Assembly (NCBI GenBank): GCA_945831805.1
Contig: CAMADY010000005.1
Span: 1 to 55,769, forward strand
Direction: 5' to 3'
Source of the DNA: an uncultured Prevotellaceae bacterium
GTDB lineage: Bacteria > Bacteroidota > Bacteroidia > Bacteroidales > Bacteroidaceae
Length of the DNA: 55,769 nt
Of this stretch, positions 18,842 through 28,175 are shown piece by piece. Position 1 is the stretch's first letter. Each line of letters opens with the position of its first letter. The position numbers and the translations under genes were made by a program. Under the pieces are notes generated by a model. The model did no database searches, was not told the DNA's origin, and was given only the letters and a program-made list of their open reading frames with translations.

Positions 18842-20707
18842 TTAGTACATACCGATCTGGTTGTTCCAGCGGAGGAACCAGTTCTTCTTGTCGAGGAGGT
18901 TTGTAGAAACGGTCTGTCCATTGCCACCCTCGTTACGCTGAGCAATCTTGTTAGCGAGGTACGAAGGATCGTTGCGGCGGAGAGCCACACGCATAAGGTC
19001 ATAGAAGCGTGTTCCCTCGAATGCCATCTCAAGAGCGTTCTCGTCTATGATCATATCCTCGACAGCAAGCTGTTGCTCCTCGAGTGTTCCAGTAGGCATA
19101 TCATAGCCGTAGCGGTTGTTAATACCATCAATGAAGGTATCGTAGAAGCCTGCCCATCCTGAACCATGGCTATGGATACCGATAGAACCGTATGTTTTCT
19201 CAGGAGTGTATCTGTCCTCACCAACCAGATCAATCTTTGTCAGTGTTATAGGGTTGAACTGTACGATGCAATGATATGTATTGGCATGGAAGTCAAAGTT
19301 GTTCTTGAGTAAGTCAGCACTCTCCGGATAGAGATCAGCAATCTGTGACACGATATTGTGGTTCACACCGTTAGCGAGAATCATGTATGCATAGATAGGG
19401 AATCCGGCACGGTTCATAGCCTCAGCGTAACGGAGGTAAACCTGCGAGCGGCGGTAGATGTGAATGTTGCCGTTCTTGGTTCTTGTCTTTATGATCTGCT
19501 GATCGTCTATTCTGGAACCGTCGCGGAGCACGTGGCCGTTCTCCTTGTTCTTCCATGCAGCCTGCAGACGGAGGTCTCCGTCCTTGTAGTCGCCGAGGCC
19601 AGAGGATACGTCCGAGTAGGTCTGGTTGACAATATCATAGTAGCAGTACTTCTGGCTTGCAGAGAGGTTCTTGATAGCCTGTGAAGGTACGAGGCTTACA
19701 CGGTAGTCGTTGTCCTTAGCGAAGTCGGTGTTGAAGATAGCACGGAGCTCGCTGTAGTAACCCTCAGAAGGTATGGAGTCCATCGGGATGATGCTGATGA
19801 CCTCATCGTACTTGCCGTTGCCCTCGCCGGTAATAGTAGAAGTCCAATTGTCGTAAGGCTCCGATCCCTCACTCCACTTGTTGTCGCTCCACTCGACTGT
19901 TCTGTACTGAACAGGGTAGCAGTCAGTCTCTCCGTTACGCTTCACGAGATACTCATGATAGCACTTTGCAGCCTCCAGATAGTTCTCTGCCCAGAGGTTG
20001 AGGTCGCCCAGGACGATGTTGATAGGGAAGAAGAAGAGCTTGGACTTCGTTGACTTGATGTCAGGGTATGAAGGCATGATGACCTTATCGTTGGCAGCGA
20101 GCGCCTGTAGTCCGTCGTTGTTGATGAAGTAGTTACAGATTTCCTTGATGCCGTACTTCGGATACTTGTTGATGTCAATATCCTGTGAGAGCAGAGGCTC
20201 TGTGTAGAAAGGCACCTTGCCGTATGTTATGACGAGCTGGAGGTAAGTCCATGCACGTATAGCCTTTACGGCAGCATACTCGTTGAGGAAGTACTGTGCA
20301 CCGTGGCTGTCGGTCTTTGCTGTGTCAGCGTGTGCTATGTAGTAGTTACAGTTGTTGATGACAGCATAGTAGTCAGCGGGGTTGTTGTACTTGTTTGCTC
20401 CTATAGCATCGCTGACGGTGAACATCGCGAGGTCACGGAGGTCGTTGGATGTAGCCTCAGTGATAGTAACGAGGTCGCCACGTGCCTCACCAAGGAGGAT
20501 GGTACGGTCAGCGATAGCCTGCAGTTTGTTGAGGATACCAACCATGGAGTAGATGGTGTCATTGGCGTTATCCAGGTGGCTTTTGTCAGCATCCACCACG
20601 AATGTTGACTCCGCATCGAAGAAGTCACCGCAGGATGTCATGGTGAAAAGAGAAGCACCGAAGAGCAATGCTCCCTTTGCCAGTCTTTTTATATATCTTG
20701 TATTCAT
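18842..20707 (-). CDS. SusD-like outer-membrane glycan-binding lipoprotein (pair B)
   Basis: A 621-residue RagB/SusD-family protein. Lipoprotein signal FTMTSCGDFF puts the acylated Cys at about residue 26. Helical repeats such as YAAVKAIRAWTYLQLVITYGKVPFYTEP, and a late RFYDLMRVALRR segment, are hallmarks of the family. SusD proteins cap the SusC transporter and bind glycan at the cell surface. The gene follows the second susC gene by 21 bp, so they form one pair. The C-terminus ends with the usual NQIGMY. Confidence 0.93.
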   Translation of the reverse strand: MNTRYIKRLAKGALLFGASLFTMTSCGDFFDAESTFVVDADKSHLDNANDTIYSMVGILNKLQAIADRTILLGEARGDLVTITEATSNDLRDLAMFTVSDAIGANKYNNPADYYAVINNCNYYIAHADTAKTDSHGAQYFLNEYAAVKAIRAWTYLQLVITYGKVPFYTEPLLSQDIDINKYPKYGIKEICNYFINNDGLQALAANDKVIMPSYPDIKSTKSKLFFFPINIVLGDLNLWAENYLEAAKCYHEYLVKRNGETDCYPVQYRTVEWSDNKWSEGSEPYDNWTSTITGEGNGKYDEVISIIPMDSIPSEGYYSELRAIFNTDFAKDNDYRVSLVPSQAIKNLSASQKYCYYDIVNQTYSDVSSGLGDYKDGDLRLQAAWKNKENGHVLRDGSRIDDQQIIKTRTKNGNIHIYRRSQVYLRYAEAMNRAGFPIYAYMILANGVNHNIVSQIADLYPESADLLKNNFDFHANTYHCIVQFNPITLTKIDLVGEDRYTPEKTYGSIGIHSHGSGWAGFYDTFIDGINNRYGYDMPTGTLEEQQLAVEDMIIDENALEMAFEGTRFYDLMRVALRRNDPSYLANKIAQRNEGGNGQTVSTNLLDKKNWFLRWNNQIGMY

Positions 20708-20728
20708 AGTCTTTGTTATTTTGTTGGT

Positions 20729-23700
20729 TTAGAGATTAATCTTCACGCCTGCAACGATGCTGCGGCTCTGACCGATGCGTCCGAGGTCAATGCCCTGACC
20801 TATAACGCTGTTGGTAGCCGAAACCTCAGGATCTGTTCCAAGGTATCTTGTGAGGGTGAAGAGGTTGTTGCCCTGAATCCAGAACTGCAGTCCCTGGAGG
20901 AATGTAGAGTTGATAGGGAGGTCGTAGCTTACAGTGACAGACTTGAGCTTCATGTAAGAGCCATCCTCAATCCAGCGGTCAGAGAAACGTGAGTTGCCCA
21001 TAGGATCCTGGAATGTGATCTTAGGTATGTCGGTAACCTGACCCTCAGCCTGCCAGCGACGTGTCAACGCTGTTGTCTGGTTCATGAAGCGTGAACCACC
21101 TTCAAGCTGAGCGCGCATGTAGTTGTAAACGTCGTTGCCGATAGAGTAAGAGAAGTTTGCATCGAGCTTGAAGCGCTTCCAGGTGAGCGAAGCAGCGATG
21201 TTACCATAGAGGTCTGGGTTAGGATTTCCGATAACGACCATGTCCCTCTCGTTGATCTCCTTGTCGCCGTTCTGGTCCACGAAGATAACGTCGCCGGCAC
21301 CGAACTTGTCGTGTGTCACGCCGTTAGCGTTGAGGATGTAGAGTCCAGACTTCTCAGCCTGCTCAGCAGTAGCGAAGACGCCGTTTGTCCTGTAGCCGTA
21401 GAAGAGGTTTGCGGCAGAGCCCTCACGAGTGAGGATAGTAGCACCGCAGATGTCAGTAGTGAAGCTCTTCTTGCCATCCTGGAGACCGAGGTTCACGATG
21501 GTGTTGCTGTAGTGTCCGGCAGAGAGTCCGAGGTTGAATCCCCAGTCCTTAGTGTTGATGATCTTCATGCCGAGGTTAACGTCGAAGCCCACGTTGCGGA
21601 GGCGTCCGTTGTTGTCCCAGTTGCTTGCAACGCCCGAGAGTACGCTGAGCTGCTTCATAGCGAGGAGGTCAACAGTAGAAGAGTTGAAGTAGTTGAATGC
21701 AAGGGAGAGACGGTTGTCGAGCAGGCGTGTCTCGAAGCCGAGGTTGAAGCGGCGTGTTGTCTCCCACTTGATTCTGTCGTTGCCGATGCCTGCAATAGAG
21801 AGTCCGGCAACGGCATTGAGGTAGTTGTATGAAGCGAAGTAAGAGCGACGTGCGTAGATGTCGATGTCGTCGTTACCGCTGATGTCGTAGCCCATAGTGA
21901 ACTTGAGGTAGTCGAGACCCTTCTTTCCAGCAAGCCATGGCTCGTTTGTAACAACCCATGAACCCTGGAGGGATGGGAAAAGTCCCCATGTAGCACCGAA
22001 TACGCTTACGCCACCGTCAGCATTTCTGCCGAAGCGTGAAGATCCAGCAGCCGATAGGTTAACCTGTGCGAAGTAACGGCCGAGGTAGTCGTAGTTACCC
22101 TGCACATATACATTCATGTCGCGCCATGTCTCGTCAACGCCGTCAGCAGTACGGTTCTCTGAGGTATTGTTCATAAGAGGAGTCTTATCGGTACCGGTGT
22201 TGTAACCGTTCTGATAGCTGCGGGTATAGTTCTCGAAGTTAAGGCGTACGCCACCGATGAGCTTTACGGCATGTGCATTGTAGCGCTGGTTCCAGTCAAT
22301 ACGTGTATCGCTCTGGAGTGAGTTCTGCTTAGCAGCGAGGTTGCTAACCTGGTTCTCACGGTTGGCACTAACGCCTGCAACATAGAATGTAGGCACACCG
22401 TTGACAGGGAGGTAGTACTTATCCTTGGTGTTTGTCAGTGTGTAGCTGAAGAGCTCCCTGATAGAGAGGTTCCTGAGGATGTCGTACTTAGGAGCGATGG
22501 AGATGTTGAGTACAGAGTTCTCAAAGCGGTTTTTCTCCTCTGCCTCAGCATACTCGTTGATGGCAGTAGGGTTAGCGAGCTTCCAGTTGTAGTTGCTGTA
22601 TGAAGAGAGTGCCTCAGAGAGGTATGACTCGTCAGTGATGTCAAGGAAGGTGTCAGAGAGTACACCACGTCCGTTAGCATCGTTACCGTAAGACATAGGG
22701 CTGAGGAACGGCGCCTTGGCATAAGCGAGGAATGAAGGTGCCGTTGGTGTACCCTCGTCATATCCTCTTGGTGCACCGTCGTCGCGTATGTCACGTGTGG
22801 TGTTGCTGAAAGATGCGTCGAACCTTACGCCGAGTTTGTCAAGGAACTGCACGTCAGTGTTGAATCGGATGTTGAGACGGCTCATGTCGTTGCACTTCAG
22901 TGAGCTCTTTGCATCGGTATATCCAACAGAGAGGTTGTACATAGCAGTGTTATCACCACCCTCTACGTTGATGCCGTAGTTCTGTGTCAGTGCAGTGCGG
23001 AACACTTCCTTCTTCCAGTCGGTGTTGTTGTGATACTGGTTGTAGTAGTAGTAGTTAGGATCGTTGTTGAGGAACTTGAACTCCGTAACACGTGTGTCAG
23101 TACCCTTGAGGAGCTCTGACGCATAGCCGCGGTATCCCTCAGCGTCCATCATATTGTAGTGCTTTGGCTCGAAGCTCACGCCGGCCGAAACGCTTGCCGT
23201 GATACGTGTAGCCATGGAGTGCGAGCGCTTTGTCCTAATCTCGATGACACCGTTGGCACCCTTTGCGCCGTAGAGTGCCGTACCGTTGCGGAGAATCGTT
23301 ACGTTATCGATGTCAGCAGGGTTGATGGCAGAAAGCGGATCGTTGTAGAATCCCTCGTGGATCATCTCGCGAGAGTACTGCTGATCCTGCACTACGCCGT
23401 CGATGACAACGAGTGGCTGAGCGTTAGCATTGAGGGAGTTGAGACCCTGGATGAACATCGTAGCGCCGATGCCCGGTGTGCCGCTGCGCTGTGTGGTGTA
23501 GGCGTAAGCGCCGAGCTGCTTCTGCACCTCGTCCTTGATGTTGATGGCATTGCTGTACTTGAAGTCCGACGCAGTAACGCTGTTGAGGATATTGGTCTCC
23601 TCACGATACTCTGGAGCGAACTTGCTTGAGATGAGCTTTACGGACTTCTGCTGCACACCCTCTGTAAGACCAAGGATGGTAGAGTTGAAGTCCGTGCTGC

Positions 23701-23995
23701 CGATGTAGAGTGATGATGCGAAGAGTGGCACCTTGATGGTATATTCACCCTGCTGGTTTGTCATTACGCTGTAGCCATCAACGCCGGTAACCTTAACGAT
23801 AGCACCAGTTACAGGAGCTCCTGTAGCAGCATCGAGCACCGTACCCTTGACGTCGCGAGTCTCATATTTCTTTACAGCCTGTACCTTCTTCTTTGCCACT
23901 ACGGCTACCTCTTCCTCCTCAAACTCGTCCTGAGCCATTGAAGCCATTGGGTATGCCATGAGCATTGTAAGGCCGAATAATATATATCTTTTCAT
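20729..23995 (-). CDS. SusC-like TonB-dependent outer-membrane transporter (pair B)
   Basis: A 1088-residue RagA/SusC-family protein. After the signal peptide (YPMASMAQ) comes an acidic stretch EFEEEEVAVV and a basic KKKVQAVKKY run, an unusual lead-in. A carboxypeptidase-regulatory-like domain follows (VKGTVLDAATGAPVTGAIVKV), then the plug with LVVIDGVVQD and ALYGAKGANGVIEIRTKR, both standard SusC motifs. The remainder is a 22-strand barrel ending VAGVKINL. It imports oligosaccharides in a TonB-dependent way with the SusD encoded 21 bp downstream. The Fas1 lipoprotein gene precedes it by 40 bp. Confidence 0.95.
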   Translation of the reverse strand: MKRYILFGLTMLMAYPMASMAQDEFEEEEVAVVAKKKVQAVKKYETRDVKGTVLDAATGAPVTGAIVKVTGVDGYSVMTNQQGEYTIKVPLFASSLYIGSTDFNSTILGLTEGVQQKSVKLISSKFAPEYREETNILNSVTASDFKYSNAINIKDEVQKQLGAYAYTTQRSGTPGIGATMFIQGLNSLNANAQPLVVIDGVVQDQQYSREMIHEGFYNDPLSAINPADIDNVTILRNGTALYGAKGANGVIEIRTKRSHSMATRITASVSAGVSFEPKHYNMMDAEGYRGYASELLKGTDTRVTEFKFLNNDPNYYYYNQYHNNTDWKKEVFRTALTQNYGINVEGGDNTAMYNLSVGYTDAKSSLKCNDMSRLNIRFNTDVQFLDKLGVRFDASFSNTTRDIRDDGAPRGYDEGTPTAPSFLAYAKAPFLSPMSYGNDANGRGVLSDTFLDITDESYLSEALSSYSNYNWKLANPTAINEYAEAEEKNRFENSVLNISIAPKYDILRNLSIRELFSYTLTNTKDKYYLPVNGVPTFYVAGVSANRENQVSNLAAKQNSLQSDTRIDWNQRYNAHAVKLIGGVRLNFENYTRSYQNGYNTGTDKTPLMNNTSENRTADGVDETWRDMNVYVQGNYDYLGRYFAQVNLSAAGSSRFGRNADGGVSVFGATWGLFPSLQGSWVVTNEPWLAGKKGLDYLKFTMGYDISGNDDIDIYARRSYFASYNYLNAVAGLSIAGIGNDRIKWETTRRFNLGFETRLLDNRLSLAFNYFNSSTVDLLAMKQLSVLSGVASNWDNNGRLRNVGFDVNLGMKIINTKDWGFNLGLSAGHYSNTIVNLGLQDGKKSFTTDICGATILTREGSAANLFYGYRTNGVFATAEQAEKSGLYILNANGVTHDKFGAGDVIFVDQNGDKEINERDMVVIGNPNPDLYGNIAASLTWKRFKLDANFSYSIGNDVYNYMRAQLEGGSRFMNQTTALTRRWQAEGQVTDIPKITFQDPMGNSRFSDRWIEDGSYMKLKSVTVSYDLPINSTFLQGLQFWIQGNNLFTLTRYLGTDPEVSATNSVIGQGIDLGRIGQSRSIVAGVKINL

Positions 23996-24035
23996 AAATA
24001 TCTTTATTATGTTGGGTTTATATTAAGAAGGAAGA

Positions 24036-25907
24036 TTACTGCTCCTTCGGAATGAAGAGTATGTCATCGAGACGGAGTGTAGGACGGTATCCGCTCTTAT
24101 AGAGGTTGCTGTCCACCTGGCTCTTGATGACGAGCTTCACCTGTGCCTCACTTGTATAGTAAGAACATGTAGGGAAGATGTATGTACCGATAAATACGGA
24201 GTCAACCTTTCCTGGTGTGTTCTCTACTTCAACCTGGAACGCCGAAGCCTGGGTGTTGATACCCTTCTGGCGGTTCTGTGGGTCAACATAGTATGATGTC
24301 TTCTTCTTGTTAGAACCACGTCCTGACTCATAGAAAGCCTTTGACACACCGCCTGCAGCAGGCTTCGCCATGTAGTATCCGATGCCGTCAACATCGTTGG
24401 CAACAACAGAGACACGGAAGCGTGTAGGCATGCAGTCCTCCTCTGTCACGAACTGTGTGTAGCTCTCAGCAGCCTCACCCGGTGCCACAACGACATAGAC
24501 GTCGTAAGGAACGTTTGAGAGTACGTTGCTGACATTGAAGCGTGCGTTACTGAATCCACCACCAGCAGCAGAGTTACGTGGTGCAATCTCTATGTACTGA
24601 TGGTTAGACACCTTGTCGTAGAAAGGATTGGTGCTTGCCACGGTGATGGTCTTCTTTTCCTTTGTGTCCGGGTTCTTCGAGAGAGGGTTGTCCTTGGAGA
24701 GTACGAAGAGCGAGTCGATGGTAGCAGAGTTCTCACCCTCCATGATGATGTCCCTGAGGAATGTAGCCTTTGGCTGGATGTTCCACTTGCTGCCCTTGAA
24801 GATCTTACCGTTAGAGCATTCCTCTGCCACCATGCCTTCCATGATGCCAGCCTCTCCAAACGGATCCTTGTACTGGTTGTAGGCCTTCTGGAATGAGCCG
24901 TACTCCTTCTTGCGGTTCTTGAACTCCTGAGCGTTTGTTGACATCATGGAGTCGGTCTTCTCTGCCTGCATGGTCTCAAAGACCTTCTTGTTCCATGACT
25001 TAGAGAAGACGGTACCCTCGATGATGTCCATACGTGGGAACATGAACATCAGAGAGTCGCGCTCTGCTATCTTATTGTCATAGTTGTAGTACTTAGAGTA
25101 GGTCTCGACCATCTGCTTCCACTGCTTGTTGTCAGGAGCGAGCATCCAGTATGTAGAGTCCTCGTTCCAGAGGTCAGCGTTGAGCCATGTGCTTGTGAAG
25201 ATCTCGTTCTCCTTGTTTGTTACGGAGTCGAGGTATGTCTGCTTACCGTCCACGATAGGTCCTGGTACAGACTGCATGGTGTTGAGCCTGTTGAGTGTGA
25301 ACTTGTAGATGAACTGCTTGAGGCTGTCGAGGTCCTTGTCAGCAAGAATCTCCTCGTAGATGTTGTTCTTGTATCTCGCCTGCTTGTCCATAGTGTAGAG
25401 CACACCATTGTGTGCGAGGAGGTTTGCCGTGAGATACTTGTTGCCGGCGAATGCCTCCTTGGTGAACTTCACCTTCTTGCCGTTGAGCAGGTTGATGGTA
25501 GTGTCTGGCATCTCTGGGTTTACGGAGTAGTTATAGAGGGCGATGTGGTTCTGGATGAACTCCTTTACCACGGTGTTATCACGCTCCTTCACGTTGATAG
25601 CCTTCTGCTCGTTGTACTGCTGTATGAGCTTGTCGGCCTCCTGCTCCGTGAGGTCATTGTTTGTAGGTGCAAAGATAGTGAACACCTGTGTGCTGTTGAT
25701 GAGGTCAGCATATCCCGTTGCCTTCAGCACCTTGTAGAAGTTGGAGAGGTCAGGGTTCTCGCTGATAGCCTGACAGAGCGTACCGTTGTATGTCACACCC
25801 TGTGAAGCGATGGCAGCTTCATCGTAGTGCTCGTTCCAGTTGTCGGTACACGAGAACGTGCCGATGAGGAGAGCCGCTGCAGCTATTATCAATTTGTTGT
25901 ATTTCAT
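24036..25907 (-). CDS. Fasciclin-domain surface lipoprotein (Fas-C)
   Basis: A 623-residue lipoprotein. The ORF track starts at 25979, but MKYNKLIIAAAALLIGTFSC from the ATG at 25907 gives a clean lipoprotein signal with Cys at residue 20. A Fas1 domain (about 35-160) has FYKVLKATGYADLINSTQVFTIFAPTNNDL and HNGVLYTMD. A second, more degenerate Fas1 unit follows (DSLKQFIYKF, YWMLAPDNKQWKQM). The C-terminal about 200 residues are beta-rich with no recognised family. Fas1 domains mediate adhesion; next to SusCD they are probably surface glycan-binding or complex-stabilising proteins. First gene of the second Fas/SusC/SusD block. Confidence 0.85.
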   Translation of the reverse strand: MKYNKLIIAAAALLIGTFSCTDNWNEHYDEAAIASQGVTYNGTLCQAISENPDLSNFYKVLKATGYADLINSTQVFTIFAPTNNDLTEQEADKLIQQYNEQKAINVKERDNTVVKEFIQNHIALYNYSVNPEMPDTTINLLNGKKVKFTKEAFAGNKYLTANLLAHNGVLYTMDKQARYKNNIYEEILADKDLDSLKQFIYKFTLNRLNTMQSVPGPIVDGKQTYLDSVTNKENEIFTSTWLNADLWNEDSTYWMLAPDNKQWKQMVETYSKYYNYDNKIAERDSLMFMFPRMDIIEGTVFSKSWNKKVFETMQAEKTDSMMSTNAQEFKNRKKEYGSFQKAYNQYKDPFGEAGIMEGMVAEECSNGKIFKGSKWNIQPKATFLRDIIMEGENSATIDSLFVLSKDNPLSKNPDTKEKKTITVASTNPFYDKVSNHQYIEIAPRNSAAGGGFSNARFNVSNVLSNVPYDVYVVVAPGEAAESYTQFVTEEDCMPTRFRVSVVANDVDGIGYYMAKPAAGGVSKAFYESGRGSNKKKTSYYVDPQNRQKGINTQASAFQVEVENTPGKVDSVFIGTYIFPTCSYYTSEAQVKLVIKSQVDSNLYKSGYRPTLRLDDILFIPKEQ

Positions 25908-25934
25908 ATATAAGCTGTTATTTTTGTTTTCTGG

Positions 25935-25965
25935 AGGTTCCCTGCGGAAACACCGCAAGGAACCT
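25935..25965. other. Strong intra-operon hairpin between Fas-B and Fas-C genes
   Basis: AGGTTCCCTGCGG and CCGCAAGGAACCT pair almost perfectly around a 5-nt loop in the 90-bp gap. The minus-strand sequence after it is A-rich, not a T tract, so it is not a standard terminator in the operon direction. Next to it TCAATTG units repeat (25976-25996). Confidence 0.7.
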
Positions 25966-25997
25966 TGCTTTATTTTCAATTGTTAATTGTCAATTGA

Positions 25998-28136
25998 TTA
26001 GAGGTCGTCTTCCGTATCTCCATCATCGCTGATACCGTAAACGGAGCGTGGCACGAACTCTATGTAGTCGAGCATAGCCTCCTTCGAGCTGGCATTTGTC
26101 TTCGATACGTTCTTGATACGCAGTGTGTGAACCTTGCTGAGGTCGCTCTTGCTGATGTTTACAGTGCAGAGCACCTTACGTACGGTATGCTGCTGCTGTG
26201 CAAACTTCTCAGCACCGCTAGGGTCGTTCTTGTTAGCATGGAAGATAGAGTATGGGCCACGGTAGTAACCTTTCTGCTTCAGGATCTTGAAGTCCTTGAT
26301 TCGCTCTTCCTCATTCTCTCTGATATTAGAGTATGAGGGTAGGCTACCACCATATACCTCTGCAGAGCTGATCTGGAGGTCCATGTTAAGTGGAATACCT
26401 GTTGGTTCGCCGTCGAAGTAGCACTGTATAGCACCACGAGGAGCATCATCCATAGGAGCGAATCCGAGACGGAGCTGCCACTGTCCCTCGAATGGGAATG
26501 GCGGTAGGTTGAACTCGATGTCGAACTCCTTGAATGCGTTCATCTCATCGCCGTGCATAGAGTAGAAGTTAAGTCGTGGGCGACGGTAAACGAAGAGTGA
26601 GTTGTCAGTATGCAGTATTACGCCGTCAAGATAGTTCTTGCCTGTCTTAGGGTTGTTGGGGAAGTAGTAGTTGAAGCCGATGTTCTCGTCAGTGAGGTTT
26701 GTACGGCTATAGTCGTCCCACTTACCGTTGAGTCGGATATTGTTTGTAGCGAGCTCAGGGAAGAATGTTGACATATCCATACGGATTCGTGTGTTGCAGA
26801 CGATGTCCTTTGTCACGTCGTCGAACTTCAGGAGGTCATCGACGTAGAAGTAGATACCGTTTGTAGCATCATAGTCCTCGTCAGGGTTTATGACGTGAGC
26901 ACCCTTCGTACCGTTCACGCCGTTCTTGTGCTTGTCGTCAATGCGGCGGTTGATGTATCTGTCACCATAGACGCCACCTTCGAGCCACGCTGCATTCTTG
27001 TTGATGAGGTGCTCCACCTTCATGATTGAACCAGGGAGCATCGTAGCATACCAGTCTGTGGTGTTGGCATAGTTGTAGTCCACGCCGAGGTCCTCGCGCA
27101 CCGTGAGGTAGTTGTACGACTGCACGTTACGGTTGAGGATGTGGTAAGCCATGAGCTTGTAGAGCGGATTGTCCTTGTCGGAAGCATTGTCGATGGTTCC
27201 GGCATAGGTGTTGAATGGATCATAGATTCTGCACGCCTCCTTGTAGAGGTCCTCTACAGAGTTGATGCCCTTTGCGTTGAGCACGTCGTCAGGACAAACG
27301 AAGACGGTGAATCCGTACTTACGTGTCTTAGGGGCAATAGCCAGCTCGTGACCCTCGGCACCAGTATTGTATGACTCGTACTCCTTGTAGTCACGCACGT
27401 TGTATGAGTGGTCCTCCACGAGTGTGTCCATGTAGAGTTCCAGACCTGTCACGCTAAGTGCCTCGAAGAATATTCGCGACTGCTTGCCGACGTTGCCGGT
27501 GTTCTGTGCACAGTTCTGCTTGATGAGGTTTACGACAGAGCTTGTAGAGTTGACAATAACCTTGTTGACCGGCTGCACGATACCGTTCTCAACAGAGTCG
27601 TCCTGCAGTTCGAACGGAATGACAGACTTGTTGTTCACCACGAACTCCGTCTTGCCGTCGGCGTTCTTCTGCTGCGAGATCTTGAGGTTACGCATCATCA
27701 TGTTCTGCGTACCCAGGGTGAGGTTGTTGTACGCAGCGAGGTCCAGTGAGGAGTAAGCCACACCTACGAGGTGCGTACGTGCTATGGTGTCGCAGTCCTC
27801 CTTTGTCAGTTCGTCGAGAGTCTTGCGCTTCTCGTTGGCGAGGTACTCCGTCAATGCTGCATTGGTAGGAGCGAAACAGGTGTAGTGACCGTAGGCAGAG
27901 AGCTGGTCCATGAGTCCCGCCTTCTCTACGATGGTAGCGAACTGGCTCAGGTTCTCGTTGGTCTTGAGATATTCGCTCATCATCTTACCGGTGAAGGTGT
28001 AGTAGTTCTCGCTGTCCATCTTGTCAGAGCATGACGTCATCATGCTGCCTGCCACTGATGCCAATGGCAGCGCCATGATAGCGAGGAACTTTGCTGCTGA
28101 TTTCTTCACCTTATTTATATATATATTATTATTCAT
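25998..28136 (-). CDS. Fasciclin-domain surface lipoprotein (Fas-B)
   Basis: A 712-residue lipoprotein with signal SMMTSCSDKM (Cys about residue 36). The first Fas1 domain (about 50-200) has LSQFATIVEKAGLMDQLSAYGHYTCFAPTNAAL. A second Fas1-like region is at about 285-470 (YGFTVFVCPDDVLNAKG, LMAYHILNRNVQSYN). The C-terminal third contains beta-rich sequence such as FEGQWQLRLGFAPMDD and ends in the acidic DDGDTEDDL. It lies 39 bp after the first SusD gene and 90 bp before the next Fas1 gene. Role inferred: surface glycan recognition or assembly with the SusCD complex. No catalytic residues recognised. Confidence 0.85.
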   Translation of the reverse strand: MNNNIYINKVKKSAAKFLAIMALPLASVAGSMMTSCSDKMDSENYYTFTGKMMSEYLKTNENLSQFATIVEKAGLMDQLSAYGHYTCFAPTNAALTEYLANEKRKTLDELTKEDCDTIARTHLVGVAYSSLDLAAYNNLTLGTQNMMMRNLKISQQKNADGKTEFVVNNKSVIPFELQDDSVENGIVQPVNKVIVNSTSSVVNLIKQNCAQNTGNVGKQSRIFFEALSVTGLELYMDTLVEDHSYNVRDYKEYESYNTGAEGHELAIAPKTRKYGFTVFVCPDDVLNAKGINSVEDLYKEACRIYDPFNTYAGTIDNASDKDNPLYKLMAYHILNRNVQSYNYLTVREDLGVDYNYANTTDWYATMLPGSIMKVEHLINKNAAWLEGGVYGDRYINRRIDDKHKNGVNGTKGAHVINPDEDYDATNGIYFYVDDLLKFDDVTKDIVCNTRIRMDMSTFFPELATNNIRLNGKWDDYSRTNLTDENIGFNYYFPNNPKTGKNYLDGVILHTDNSLFVYRRPRLNFYSMHGDEMNAFKEFDIEFNLPPFPFEGQWQLRLGFAPMDDAPRGAIQCYFDGEPTGIPLNMDLQISSAEVYGGSLPSYSNIRENEEERIKDFKILKQKGYYRGPYSIFHANKNDPSGAEKFAQQQHTVRKVLCTVNISKSDLSKVHTLRIKNVSKTNASSKEAMLDYIEFVPRSVYGISDDGDTEDDL

Positions 28137-28175
28137 AAGAATGAACTATATTTGTTGTTTATAATTTTAAGGATA

